DNA of 44,239 bases from an uncultured Clostridia bacterium. GTDB taxonomy: Bacteria; Bacillota; Clostridia; Oscillospirales; CAG-272. The stretch is from contig CALXUV010000028.1 in the NCBI GenBank assembly GCA_944391815.1, forward strand, positions 1-44,239, given 5' to 3'. Positions 18,277 through 26,439 of this stretch are shown one piece after another. The notes below the pieces were generated by a model. That model was not told the origin of the DNA and ran no database searches. It was given only the letters and a program-made list of their open reading frames with translations. The translations under genes were made by a program, and so were the position numbers. The number at the start of each line of letters is the position of its first letter. Within the stretch, counting starts at the first letter, position 1.

Positions 18277-18855
18277 ATGAAAACAACAAATCTGATGATA
18301 GTCGGTGTCGGGGGTCAGGGTACACTGCTGGCAAGTAAACTTCTCGGTAAACTTCTTGTGTCCGAGGGATATGATGTGAAAGTTTCCGAAGTACACGGAA
18401 TGAGCCAGAGAGGCGGATCTGTGGTTACATATGTCAGATTCGGTGAAAAAGTATATTCCCCTGTAATCACCGAAGGAGAAGCGGACTATATCGTATCATT
18501 TGAGAAAATAGAGGCGGCAAGATATCTCAGCTGTCTTTCAAATAAGGGGAAAATAATAGTAAACAATCAGGAGATAGACCCTATGCCGGTAATTACCGGC
18601 GCAGCGGTATATCCGACTGACGTACTTGAAAAAGTAAAGGAATCCGGAGTTTTCGTCGACGAAATGAATGCACTTGATCTTGCCGAAAGTGCCGGAAGTG
18701 CCAAAGCAGTCAATATAGTCCTGATGGGAAGGCTTGCGAGATATCTCGGAATAGGTAGGGAGAAATGGGTGAAAGCAATAGAAGAAACCGTCCCTGCCAA
18801 AACAAAGGAAATGAATCTGAAAGCATTTGAACTCGGATACAATTACGAAATGTGA
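18277..18855 (+). CDS. iorB: Indolepyruvate:ferredoxin oxidoreductase, beta subunit
   Basis: A 192-aa gamma-type subunit of 2-oxoacid:ferredoxin oxidoreductases. Its N-terminus has the family signature MIVGVGGQGTLLASKLLG followed by SEVHGMSQRGGSVVTYVRFG. The start is ATG 18277, one nt after the iorA stop, with GAGGA inside the end of iorA as ribosome site; the longer frame from 18241 lies wholly in iorA and is unlikely. The tight spacing implies coupled translation and a 1:1 complex. It binds no Fe-S cluster of its own in the visible sequence. Confidence 0.93.
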   Translation: MKTTNLMIVGVGGQGTLLASKLLGKLLVSEGYDVKVSEVHGMSQRGGSVVTYVRFGEKVYSPVITEGEADYIVSFEKIEAARYLSCLSNKGKIIVNNQEIDPMPVITGAAVYPTDVLEKVKESGVFVDEMNALDLAESAGSAKAVNIVLMGRLARYLGIGREKWVKAIEETVPAKTKEMNLKAFELGYNYEM

Positions 18856-18868
18856 AGGAGGAAATGTG

Positions 18869-19288
18869 ATGACAATCAAACAGATATCGGTTTTTATGGA
18901 AAATAAGCCCGGAACTATGTCAAAAGTCACGGATGCGCTCGGAAATTCCGGAATTGATGTCAGAGCGGCATCGCTTGCCGATACTCAGGATTTCGGAATC
19001 CTGCGCATGATAGTGAGCGATACTGACAAAGCAGTGAAAGCTTTGGCTGAAGCCGGTTATGTGGCATCGGTGTGCGATGTCTTCGCCGCTGAAGTACCGG
19101 ACCGTCCCGGAGCTATGACGGAGCTGATGAAGAAGGTAGCCGAAACAGGACTGAATCTGGAATATATGTACGCATTTGTGTCACCGGAAACCAAAGATGC
19201 GTATATAGTTTTCAGAATCAAAGATATTGAAAGTGCGGAAAAAGCTTTAAGTGAAAAGGGAATCAAACTTATAGGAAATGCAAAATAA
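18869..19288 (+). CDS. Tandem ACT-domain protein
   Basis: A 139-aa protein made of two ACT domains and nothing else: residues ~1-68 (KQISVFMENKPGTMSKVTDA) and ~69-139 (FAAEVPDRPGAMTELMKKV), each with the ligand-side Pro-Gly turn. ACT domains sense amino acids. The start is ATG 18869, seven nt after AAGGAGG; the ORF can be extended upstream to 18827 but that would overlap iorB. Proteins of this type are common next to paaK/ior genes, so it probably senses an aromatic amino acid or aryl acid and tunes the enzymes. The target is unknown. It is the last gene of the operon. Confidence 0.85.
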   Translation: MTIKQISVFMENKPGTMSKVTDALGNSGIDVRAASLADTQDFGILRMIVSDTDKAVKALAEAGYVASVCDVFAAEVPDRPGAMTELMKKVAETGLNLEYMYAFVSPETKDAYIVFRIKDIESAEKALSEKGIKLIGNAK

Positions 19289-19306
19289 ATGGCAGACAGA
19301 ATCTAA

Positions 19307-19346
19307 GCGAAAAAGTCATTACCTTTCCTTAAAGGCGACTTTTCGC
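19307..19346 (+). other. Two-tier hairpin ahead of the uL15-like membrane protein gene
   Basis: GCGAAAAAGTC pairs with GACTTTTCGC (one bulged A), enclosing a second helix CCTTT/AAAGG. It ends about 20 nt before the start codon and has no T-run. It could be an operon-end RNA structure or a leader element. Confidence 0.4.
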
Positions 19347-19366
19347 AGCAAGAAAGGATGGTAAAT

Positions 19367-22300
19367 ATGCCGAAAAGAGTAAAAACGGCGAGAGCGGTTA
19401 CCGTTTCCGCAGTAATTCTGACGCTTTTATTTTTGCTTACACTGACTGTTCGTTTTTTGCCTGTTGAAGGTGTGAAATTTAACCCGGAAGATGATTTTTC
19501 AAACATTAAGTTGTCTTCAAGCGGAACCGTCACTGTCACCGACGAGGGAATTTTCAGGCGCCTTGAAATCACGCAGAATAAAGTTTCCGTCATTAACATA
19601 AGCGGAGAAGTTGATCTTGTAGCTTTTGAAGCGGTGGTCGCAGGCGATGTGAGTGTCAGAGTAGGAGAGGACAAAATCTACTCTGATATTAAAAATATTG
19701 AGATTTCAGATGACGGAACCTTCAGTTTTGAATTTCAACTGAATCAGATTTTCTGCAGTCAGTTCGGTAACGAAATCCCGGTCGTGTTCGGATACACTGA
19801 AAAAGATGATACGGGACTTCTTAACGTCAGAGAGTACAGTGTTAAAGTAGGAGTAATTACATACGACTACGAAAGCGGAGTTCTGTTTGCTCCGGCCGGG
19901 GCAAGTTACACCGGTACTGACGGAAAAAATAAGCCTCTCGGCAAAAATTATGTTCCGGAGGACTGCCTGATTGATGCAAACGGCAACGTCAGCATATACT
20001 ATGACTCTAATACAGTAACATTTAAGCCGAATCCGGTAAAAAGCGAAGAAATTCCTGATCTCGGAAGCGGACACGGTATTCTCGAACGCGGGGACAACAG
20101 CATAACATTTAATGCAGTTGAAGGACTCGAATACGGAGTTATCCGGCTTACGGGTTCGATAGATGAAAGTTATGGACAGAATATCGACTGGATAAAAGCG
20201 GAAAGCAAAACGCTTTTTCTGAGTGATATCGAAAATGACGAGTACTATACTCTTTGGGTAAGAAAACCTGCCGGAGAGGGAACGCTTGCCGGTGCACCGA
20301 TATATCTCGGCACCATTGAACCCGAAACCGATATGAGCACCCCTCAGGAGAGACTGCTTGCGGAAAAGAAAGAGGAATTAAAAGCAAAGCTGAAAGAAAA
20401 GACAGACGGTGTTATTGTAACTGCGGACCTGGTTAACGACTACATAGTAAGGATAAACAAAGTTGAATTTCTTCCGGATGAAGCGGGAACCGATCCGGAT
20501 GCTTACGTCGGAAAACTGATAGAGGAAGTTACACATATATATAACACGGCAGAAAAGGAATTTGCTTTCCTTTTCCATAAATCCGAGGCAATCGAAAGCA
20601 TAGAAACTCTTTTGAGCGGAAACAGAATTCCGGCAGAGTCGGCTGAATCGTATTTGAGTCAAATCGAAAATATCAGTTTTTACTACGATGAGATTACGGG
20701 TGATTCAGGCGTTTATGCAGACGCACTTACAAAGCAAATAGATGCAGTCGTTGCGCAGGCGGTTGACGAGGCAGATTTTGCAGATGAAAAACTCCGGCAG
20801 TCAGAGTCACTGAAAAACAGTGTAAAAGAAAAACTTGAAAGCGGCAAGTATTCTGCAAGTCAGTCATCCGAGATGAACGAAAAGCTTGACAATGCGCTGA
20901 GTTCGTTGCAGTCGATAGACTTCAGGGATGCCGACAGGGATGCGAAAGTTGCAGCAATTGTAGAAAATGCTCTGAAAGAGTTTGAGGAAGTAAAAATATC
21001 GAACCTCTCAAGCGGAGAACTTCCTCATTCCGGCGATCTGAGCGGCTACGACTACCCTGCGTCATTTGATAAAAGCGGAGGACTGTGGGGCAACATCATC
21101 AGTTCTCTTGGAATGCCAAGTAAGTTGTCACTGAATATAGGCTTTACACAGCGTAATGGGGATTCACCGGAAAATGCGGAAAAAGTGGGTGTTTCCGGTC
21201 AGAGTGAAGAAGAACTTAACAAAGCTGTGAGCGACAAAATATACCTGTTTTCATTCAAAGTGAATCTGACGGATGACAGTGGAACAGTTTACACCGCAGA
21301 GGACGGACAGATATTTACCGTACGAATTCTGCTTCCGGAGGAATACCGGCTTAGTAGCGGAATTCAGGTGATTTCTGAGTCTGACGGAAAAGTAAGTGTT
21401 TACAAAACAGAGAGAGAAGGAAAATACCTGGTGTTTGAAACCGGAAATCCCGGAGAATTTTCAGTAATTGCCGATAAAACGGTAAATCTTACATGGGCGC
21501 TCATAGTTATTGGCGTTCTGTTGTTGATCGAAGTAATAATCATAGTGCGTTTTTCACTCAAACTGAAAAAAGATAGGAAAGGCAGAAAACTCGTAGCTTT
21601 CTTCCCGATTCTTGCAATTGTATTTACTCCTGAGGGTATAATCCCGGCTATGGTGACTTTCGGAGGACTTGCGGTTATAGGCGGAGTAGCTTCTGTGGTA
21701 CTGGTTGTTAAATCGAGAGCGAACTCAGAATCGGACACTTCTATCAACTCTGAAGCTACTGATGAACAGGAAAAAGAAAAATCAGTATCCAAGGAAAAGT
21801 TTTCAGAAAAAGATGAGATATCGGAATTTACAGCAGCAAACGAACCTGCAGAGGAGACGACAGAATCCGAAGAGCACAATCAATCGCCGGTCGAGGCCAA
21901 GATAATCGAACCTGAAATCGATGCAGCCGAGGTAAACGAACCCGCAACCGAAGAAACTGAGCCCGAAACTGAGACGACGGCTGAATTTACAGCAGCAAAC
22001 GAAGCGGTAGAAGAGTCGGCAGAGATTGAAGAGCAAAGTCAACCGCCGGTCGAAGCCAAGATAATCGAACCTGAAATCGATGCAGCCGAGGTAAACGAAC
22101 CCACAGCCGAAGAAACTGAGGCTACGGCTGAATTTACAGCAGTAAACGAACCGGCAGAGGAGACGACAGAATCCGAAGAGCACAATCAATCTCCGGTCGA
22201 AGCCAAGATAATCGAACCTGAAATCGATGCAGACAATGTAACCGAACCCGCAACCGAAGAAACTGAGCCCAAAACTGAGACCACGGCTGAATTTACAGCA

Positions 22301-24034
22301 GTGAACGAACCGGCAGAGGAGCCGGCAGAATCCGAAGAGCACAATCAACCGCCGGTCGAGGCCAAGATAATCGAACCTGAAATCGATGCAGCCGAGGTAA
22401 ACGAACCCACAGCCGAAGAAACTGAGCCCGAAACTGAGACCACGGCTGAATTTATAGCAGTGAACGAACCTGCAGAGGAGACGACAGAATCCGAAGAGCA
22501 GGATGAAAACCTTGCTAAACTGACGAGAGATTCGGAAGACGAAAACGGAAAAATCGCATTCGTTCCTGTTAGTGCAGTTACTGACAATGAAAAAAGCGAT
22601 AACATGGCTGAAGAGACCGAACCTGAAAAACCTGATTTGCCGGAAGAGTCCGAAAAAGAGTTTGGTTATGCCGAAGATGATGTAATTTCTCAGCCGGCAG
22701 ATACTGAATATCCGAATGAAGCTATTCAAGAGTCAAGTTTGACTGTTGATGATTATTCGGCATTTGCAACTAAAACGGAACTTTCAACGGAAGACAAAAC
22801 AGTAAAACCGATTGAACTCGAACAGGTTGAGGCAGCAGCTTATCGTGAAGCCGTTCGTAATGCGTCATTAGAGGACGTAGAAGAGTCGGACGCCCCTGTT
22901 GATAAACCGCAAAGGTCCGAAATAGAACCGTCTGATTGGGATGATGATGAAGGATTTTCGGCATACGATGAAACTGAACTGACAGAGAAGCCGAAAATAA
23001 AAACAGTTGCTGCGGTCATACCTCCGATATCAAATGAGACAACTGATGAATCGGAAATCCAAGATGAGGAAGCTGAGACGTCGGACAATACCGAAGAGTC
23101 AGAAGATGATTCAGGAGAAGATAAAAAAATCTTCTCGCTTGGAAACGGAAACCGCGTTTATGTAACCTATGATTACAGTTTTGAATCAAAACTGATAATG
23201 TCAAGCGAAGACGTTCAAAGAAGATATGCGCTTATCTCCGATGTTCTGATGTCTTACGGACTGAAAAAACGTGAAAGCTGGAAAAAGGACAGATATTATC
23301 TGAGGGGAACGAGTTATGCACAGATAATATTCAGAGGAAAAACGCTTTGTGTATGTCTGGCGATAGCACCTGAATCCCTTGAAGGAAGCAAGTATTATTT
23401 TGACGATGTAAGCAGTGTAAAAAAATATGAAAATGTACCTGTTTTGTTAAGGGTCCGTTCCTCACGAGGATGCAAATACGCAGTAGAACTTATCGACATG
23501 ATGATGGAAAGCGCAGGAATCAGCAAAAAGCGCGAACTTTCGAAAGACTTTATACTAAGACCTTATGAAGATAAGATGCAGCTTATAGAACGCGGGCTTA
23601 TACGTGTAATGATGACTGACGGAGAGGGAGAAGTTGTGGCGGCAGACTTTGAAGCGATGAAAGCTCAGAAATTTAATCTTGCTGCCGGTATGCCGCTTCT
23701 GAAAAAAGTAAGCGTAGAACAGGTCGCACAAGTACCCGATACCGAAGTTGAAAGCTTTATCGAATCTGAGGATGAGACTGAAACAGTCCTCGGCAGAAGA
23801 AAAGGAATAATCAACATTGATACTATTTCGGATGCGTTCAGTGAAGGGGAAACAGTAACCCTCAAAAAAATGATTGCTAAACAGTTAGTTCCGAAAAATG
23901 TAAATTACATTAAGGTTCTGGCAAGAGGAGTTCTTGATAAGCCCTTAACGGTAAAAGCTCATGACTTCAGTATGGACGCCGTAAAAATGATAGTAATTGT
24001 AGGCGGTAACGCAGTAAAACTTAAGTCAAAATGA
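19367..24034 (+). CDS. Giant membrane protein with acidic tandem repeats and C-terminal uL15-like domain
   Basis: About 1555 aa. I chose ATG 19367 (GAAAGG nine nt upstream) over ATG 19358. Residues ~10-30 are a hydrophobic signal or anchor. About 670 residues follow that look extracellular: strand-rich to ~330, then largely helical and Glu/Lys-rich (KKEELKAKLKEK). Residues ~705-770 hold three membrane spans with the positive loop KLKKDRKGRK, placing the C-terminal half inside. Residues ~820-1045 contain a 53-aa acidic repeat. Residues ~1260-1400 form a conserved-looking module (YVTYDYSFESKLIMS, WKKDRYYLRGTSYAQIIFRG, KYENVPVLLRVRSSRG) that I have seen only in hypothetical clostridial proteins. 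The last ~75 residues resemble ribosomal uL15: IKVLARGVLDKPLTVKAHDF then SMDAVKMIVIVGG. Function is unknown. It lies alone downstream of the ACT gene. Confidence 0.8.
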   Translation: MPKRVKTARAVTVSAVILTLLFLLTLTVRFLPVEGVKFNPEDDFSNIKLSSSGTVTVTDEGIFRRLEITQNKVSVINISGEVDLVAFEAVVAGDVSVRVGEDKIYSDIKNIEISDDGTFSFEFQLNQIFCSQFGNEIPVVFGYTEKDDTGLLNVREYSVKVGVITYDYESGVLFAPAGASYTGTDGKNKPLGKNYVPEDCLIDANGNVSIYYDSNTVTFKPNPVKSEEIPDLGSGHGILERGDNSITFNAVEGLEYGVIRLTGSIDESYGQNIDWIKAESKTLFLSDIENDEYYTLWVRKPAGEGTLAGAPIYLGTIEPETDMSTPQERLLAEKKEELKAKLKEKTDGVIVTADLVNDYIVRINKVEFLPDEAGTDPDAYVGKLIEEVTHIYNTAEKEFAFLFHKSEAIESIETLLSGNRIPAESAESYLSQIENISFYYDEITGDSGVYADALTKQIDAVVAQAVDEADFADEKLRQSESLKNSVKEKLESGKYSASQSSEMNEKLDNALSSLQSIDFRDADRDAKVAAIVENALKEFEEVKISNLSSGELPHSGDLSGYDYPASFDKSGGLWGNIISSLGMPSKLSLNIGFTQRNGDSPENAEKVGVSGQSEEELNKAVSDKIYLFSFKVNLTDDSGTVYTAEDGQIFTVRILLPEEYRLSSGIQVISESDGKVSVYKTEREGKYLVFETGNPGEFSVIADKTVNLTWALIVIGVLLLIEVIIIVRFSLKLKKDRKGRKLVAFFPILAIVFTPEGIIPAMVTFGGLAVIGGVASVVLVVKSRANSESDTSINSEATDEQEKEKSVSKEKFSEKDEISEFTAANEPAEETTESEEHNQSPVEAKIIEPEIDAAEVNEPATEETEPETETTAEFTAANEAVEESAEIEEQSQPPVEAKIIEPEIDAAEVNEPTAEETEATAEFTAVNEPAEETTESEEHNQSPVEAKIIEPEIDADNVTEPATEETEPKTETTAEFTAVNEPAEEPAESEEHNQPPVEAKIIEPEIDAAEVNEPTAEETEPETETTAEFIAVNEPAEETTESEEQDENLAKLTRDSEDENGKIAFVPVSAVTDNEKSDNMAEETEPEKPDLPEESEKEFGYAEDDVISQPADTEYPNEAIQESSLTVDDYSAFATKTELSTEDKTVKPIELEQVEAAAYREAVRNASLEDVEESDAPVDKPQRSEIEPSDWDDDEGFSAYDETELTEKPKIKTVAAVIPPISNETTDESEIQDEEAETSDNTEESEDDSGEDKKIFSLGNGNRVYVTYDYSFESKLIMSSEDVQRRYALISDVLMSYGLKKRESWKKDRYYLRGTSYAQIIFRGKTLCVCLAIAPESLEGSKYYFDDVSSVKKYENVPVLLRVRSSRGCKYAVELIDMMMESAGISKKRELSKDFILRPYEDKMQLIERGLIRVMMTDGEGEVVAADFEAMKAQKFNLAAGMPLLKKVSVEQVAQVPDTEVESFIESEDETETVLGRRKGIINIDTISDAFSEGETVTLKKMIAKQLVPKNVNYIKVLARGVLDKPLTVKAHDFSMDAVKMIVIVGGNAVKLKSK
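21824..22500 (+). repeat. Tandem 159-bp coding repeat, four units plus a partial fifth
   Basis: Units begin GAATTTACAGCAG (the fifth has TTTATAGCAG) at 21824, 21983, 22130, 22289 and 22448. Spacings are 159, 147, 159 and 159 bp; the second unit lacks four codons. Each encodes 53 residues such as EFTAANEPAEETTESEE then VEAKIIEPEIDA. The copies differ by only a few bases, suggesting recent expansion by unequal exchange or slippage. Confidence 0.92.
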
Positions 24035-24080
24035 TTTTCACCTCTCGTGTTAAATCAAAAAACATTGATCCTAATAATAA

Positions 24081-24120
24081 AAAAGCCATCACGGGTTTTG
24101 TCCGTGATGGCTTTCGTTTT
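24081..24120. terminator. Bidirectional intrinsic terminator
   Basis: AAAAGCCATCACGG pairs with CCGTGATGGCTTT around a short GTTTTGT-type loop, with T-rich flanks on both strands. It separates the uL15-like gene from the converging STAS gene. Confidence 0.88.
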
Positions 24121-24173
24121 ACCAAACATTAAAAGGATTGCTTATCGCAAACTAAAAGTTATTCAACTGATGA

Positions 24174-24599
24174 TTACAGAAGCTCGTTTGCCCTTGAAAT
24201 CGCCATGTCGATATTTGGGCAGAAATTTTCCTCGCTGATAATATCATAAAGACCGTTTCTTTTCATAATTTCAAGGGGCTGTTTGTTTATGTGTGAAATT
24301 ATAAGCTTAATACCCTCGCGTTTGCATTCTTTGAATAAATTTTCAATGTTTTTTACGGCGGTACAGTCAAGAATAGGCATATTTGACGCCCGTAAAATCA
24401 TAACTCTTATATCGCTGTTTTTCGGAATCTCCAGAAATTTGTCGGTTGCGGCAAAGAACATCGGTCCGTTTATTTCGTAAACTACAACTCCGCTTGGAAT
24501 TTGTTTTTTGCTTTCATCCTTATCCCAGCTGCGAACAGCGGTAATGTCGGACATTTTTTTAAGGAACAGAATTGATGTAAGAATTTTCGGCTTAAACAT
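24174..24599 (-). CDS. Stand-alone STAS domain, SulP-transporter type
   Basis: A 141-aa cytoplasmic protein matching the C-terminal part of SulP-family anion permeases. The N-terminus LTSILFLKKMSDITAVRSWD resembles the end of the last SulP membrane span plus linker. The STAS fold follows: VVVYEINGPMFFAATDKF, then VMILRASNMPILDCTAVKNI and IISHINKQPLEIMKRNGL. The ~400-aa transport domain is absent upstream. It is not an obvious dead fragment: ATG 24599 follows a perfect AAGGAGAT site and a promoter with 17-nt spacing. It could be a separated subunit or regulator, or a remnant that captured expression signals. Other STAS classes such as anti-anti-sigma factors fit less well. Confidence 0.8.
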   Translation of the reverse strand: MFKPKILTSILFLKKMSDITAVRSWDKDESKKQIPSGVVVYEINGPMFFAATDKFLEIPKNSDIRVMILRASNMPILDCTAVKNIENLFKECKREGIKLIISHINKQPLEIMKRNGLYDIISEENFCPNIDMAISRANELL

Positions 24600-24671
24600 G
24601 ATTATCTCCTTGATGATGGCGGTGAAGTTGAGTCAAACGCCAAATATGAATAAAATAAAAACGCAAATGCT

Positions 24672-24700
24672 ATTATAGCGCTTCAAAGAATTAAATTCAA
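24672..24700 (-). promoter_or_regulatory. Promoter of the STAS-domain gene
   Basis: On the minus strand, TTGAAT (24700-24695), a 17-nt spacer, and TATAAT (24677-24672). The remainder of the 24600-24996 gap holds only the rsmH terminator and an AT-rich stretch. Confidence 0.7.
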
Positions 24701-24797
24701 TGTATTTTTTTATTTTTATTAAAAATCGTTGAATAATACGAAATAACTTGTTAAGTCGATTTATTTGCTGGAATTTGACCAATAAAATTATTAAACA

Positions 24798-24832
24798 AGA
24801 AAAAAGACGGTAACAGAATTTCTGTCACCGTC
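24798..24832 (-). terminator. Intrinsic terminator after rsmH
   Basis: On the minus strand, GACGGTGACAGA pairs with TCTGTTACCGTC (one G-T pair) around AAT, followed by TTTTTTC. It lies ~165 nt past the rsmH stop. Confidence 0.8.
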
Positions 24833-24996
24833 AGTAGAATTAAACGGAAAGATTTTTAAGGTCAGTCTGAAATTTTGCGATAAGTTACTTTGCTGTTTTC
24901 AGTACAAAAACCAAGTAACAGCAGATTTTGTGAGGCAAAACAAAATTGAAGACCGACTTATCAAGGGCGATTTAAAATAATATGAAAATGCCTTGA

Positions 24997-25935
24997 TCAA
25001 AGCTTTTCAGCAACTCTCAGTTTTGCGCTTTTCGACCTTGAATTTTTCATAATTTCGTCTTCCGACGGGATGATCGGCTTTCCGGCTGTAATCAAAGGTT
25101 TTTTTCCGCAGACACAAACGGGAAGTTTAGGGGGGCAAGTACACCCCTTTGCAAGTTTAGCAAAGGTTTGCTTTACAATTCTGTCCTCAAGGGAATGGAA
25201 GGTGATAACTGCGAGTTTTCCGCCTGGATTCAGCATTGAAGTGATATTTTCAATAGTCGGTGCAATGACTGCAAGCTCACCGTTGACTTCAATCCTGATT
25301 GCCTGAAAGGTTCTTTTTGCAGGATGTCCGGAGTCTTTTGAATAAATAGCTCCGACTGTTTTTCTTACAAGCTCGGAAAGCTGAGCTGTTGTTGCTATCG
25401 GGGAAAACTGCCTGTCTTTTACAATCTGAGCCGCAATTTTAGGCGCAAATTTTTCTTCGCCGTAATCTCTTAAAATCCGGATAAGCTCTTCCTTTGAATA
25501 ACCGTTAACAACATCGTAGGCAGAAAGTGTATCATTCTGAGACATACGCATATCAAGAGGAGCATCGTGCATATAAGAAAACCCACGGACGGGATTATCG
25601 AGCTGATACGATGAAACCCCAAGATCAATAAGAGCACCGTCAATTTTTACTGACTCGAGTGCCTCTTTGATATTGCAGAAATTTGAGCATATAAAAGTAA
25701 CCTTTTCACCAAATGGCAAAAGACGCTGTTTTGCGGCTGCTATAGCTTCCGGATCCCTGTCAAAGCAGTAAAGATGTCCGTTTTCCGAAAGACGGGAAGC
25801 TATGAGAAAACTATGACCGCCTCCGCCTGCCGTACAGTCGGCGTAAATGCCGTCGGGTTTTATATCAAGAGAAGAAATAACTTCCTCGGCAAGCACCGGT
25901 ACATGGTGAAACTGAAATGTGGTTTCAATGTCCAT
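24997..25935 (-). CDS. rsmH: 16S rRNA (cytosine-1402 N4)-methyltransferase
   Basis: A 312-aa SAM-dependent methyltransferase (formerly MraW) that modifies C1402 of 16S rRNA in the ribosomal P-site region. The SAM-binding loop DCTAGGGGHS, the following CFDRDPEAI, the ALIDLGVSSYQLD motif, VNGELAV and the C-terminal SRSKSAKLRVAEK are all present. The length is as expected. The start ATG 25935 has a weak GAGGT ribosome site. In most Firmicutes this gene opens the division-wall cluster; here it is instead the third gene after rsmD and coaD on the opposite strand from the mur genes. Confidence 0.96.
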   Translation of the reverse strand: MDIETTFQFHHVPVLAEEVISSLDIKPDGIYADCTAGGGGHSFLIASRLSENGHLYCFDRDPEAIAAAKQRLLPFGEKVTFICSNFCNIKEALESVKIDGALIDLGVSSYQLDNPVRGFSYMHDAPLDMRMSQNDTLSAYDVVNGYSKEELIRILRDYGEEKFAPKIAAQIVKDRQFSPIATTAQLSELVRKTVGAIYSKDSGHPAKRTFQAIRIEVNGELAVIAPTIENITSMLNPGGKLAVITFHSLEDRIVKQTFAKLAKGCTCPPKLPVCVCGKKPLITAGKPIIPSEDEIMKNSRSKSAKLRVAEKL

Positions 25936-25945
25936 ACAAGTGACC

Positions 25946-26431
25946 TCAGCAGAATTTGTTTATATTCAGATTTTCCAGCTCTTTCAGAACGCATTCCGGA
26001 ACAAAATCCGAAACATTGCCGCCGTTTTCGAAAACTATTTTTACCATTGAGGAGCTGATTATCTCGTTTTTGCCGTAGGCAGGCAGAAAAACAGTCTCTA
26101 CCGAAGGTGCAAAAACCCGGTTTGTTTTCGCCATAATCATTTCATAGTCAAAATCGACTGCGTTGCGCAGTCCCTTGACAATTACCTCAATACCGTTATT
26201 TACAGCGTATTCCGAAACCAGCCCGTAACATATTTCCGCATGCACATTGCTTAGTTCACGGACGGACTCCTGAAGCATTTCGAGGCGTTTTTCTTTTGTG
26301 AACCAATATTTTTTGCTGTCGTTTGAAAAAATTCCGACAGTTACTTTGCCGAACATTCCGGCTGCACGGCGGATAAGGTCTATATGCCCGAGAGTAACGG
26401 GGTCAAAGCTTCCGCAGATCAAAGCATTCAT
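25946..26431 (-). CDS. coaD: Phosphopantetheine adenylyltransferase
   Basis: A 161-aa enzyme of CoA synthesis that transfers AMP from ATP to 4'-phosphopantetheine. It shows the nucleotidyltransferase signature GSFDPVTLGHIDLI at the N-terminus, VKGLRNAVDFDYE in the middle, and ISSSMVK near the end. I chose ATG 26431 (GAGGT five to six nt upstream) because homologues start MxALxxGSFDP; a GTG at 26443 overlapping the rsmD stop is the alternative. It pairs with rsmD upstream, a very common bacterial arrangement, and rsmH follows 10 nt later. Confidence 0.95.
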   Translation of the reverse strand: MNALICGSFDPVTLGHIDLIRRAAGMFGKVTVGIFSNDSKKYWFTKEKRLEMLQESVRELSNVHAEICYGLVSEYAVNNGIEVIVKGLRNAVDFDYEMIMAKTNRVFAPSVETVFLPAYGKNEIISSSMVKIVFENGGNVSDFVPECVLKELENLNINKFC

Positions 26432-26439
26432 GGCATACC

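Noticed and set aside
21824-22500. CRISPR-like array
   Set aside because: Units are 159-bp, in frame and translated, with no spacers.
21803-22729. 308-aa minus-strand reading frame rich in Phe, Cys and Arg
   Set aside because: It is the antisense of the acidic tandem repeat and has no ribosome site or family resemblance.
19367-24034. The uL15-like domain as the cell's real ribosomal protein L15
   Set aside because: It lacks the N-terminal half of L15, sits in a membrane protein, and is not in a ribosomal operon.
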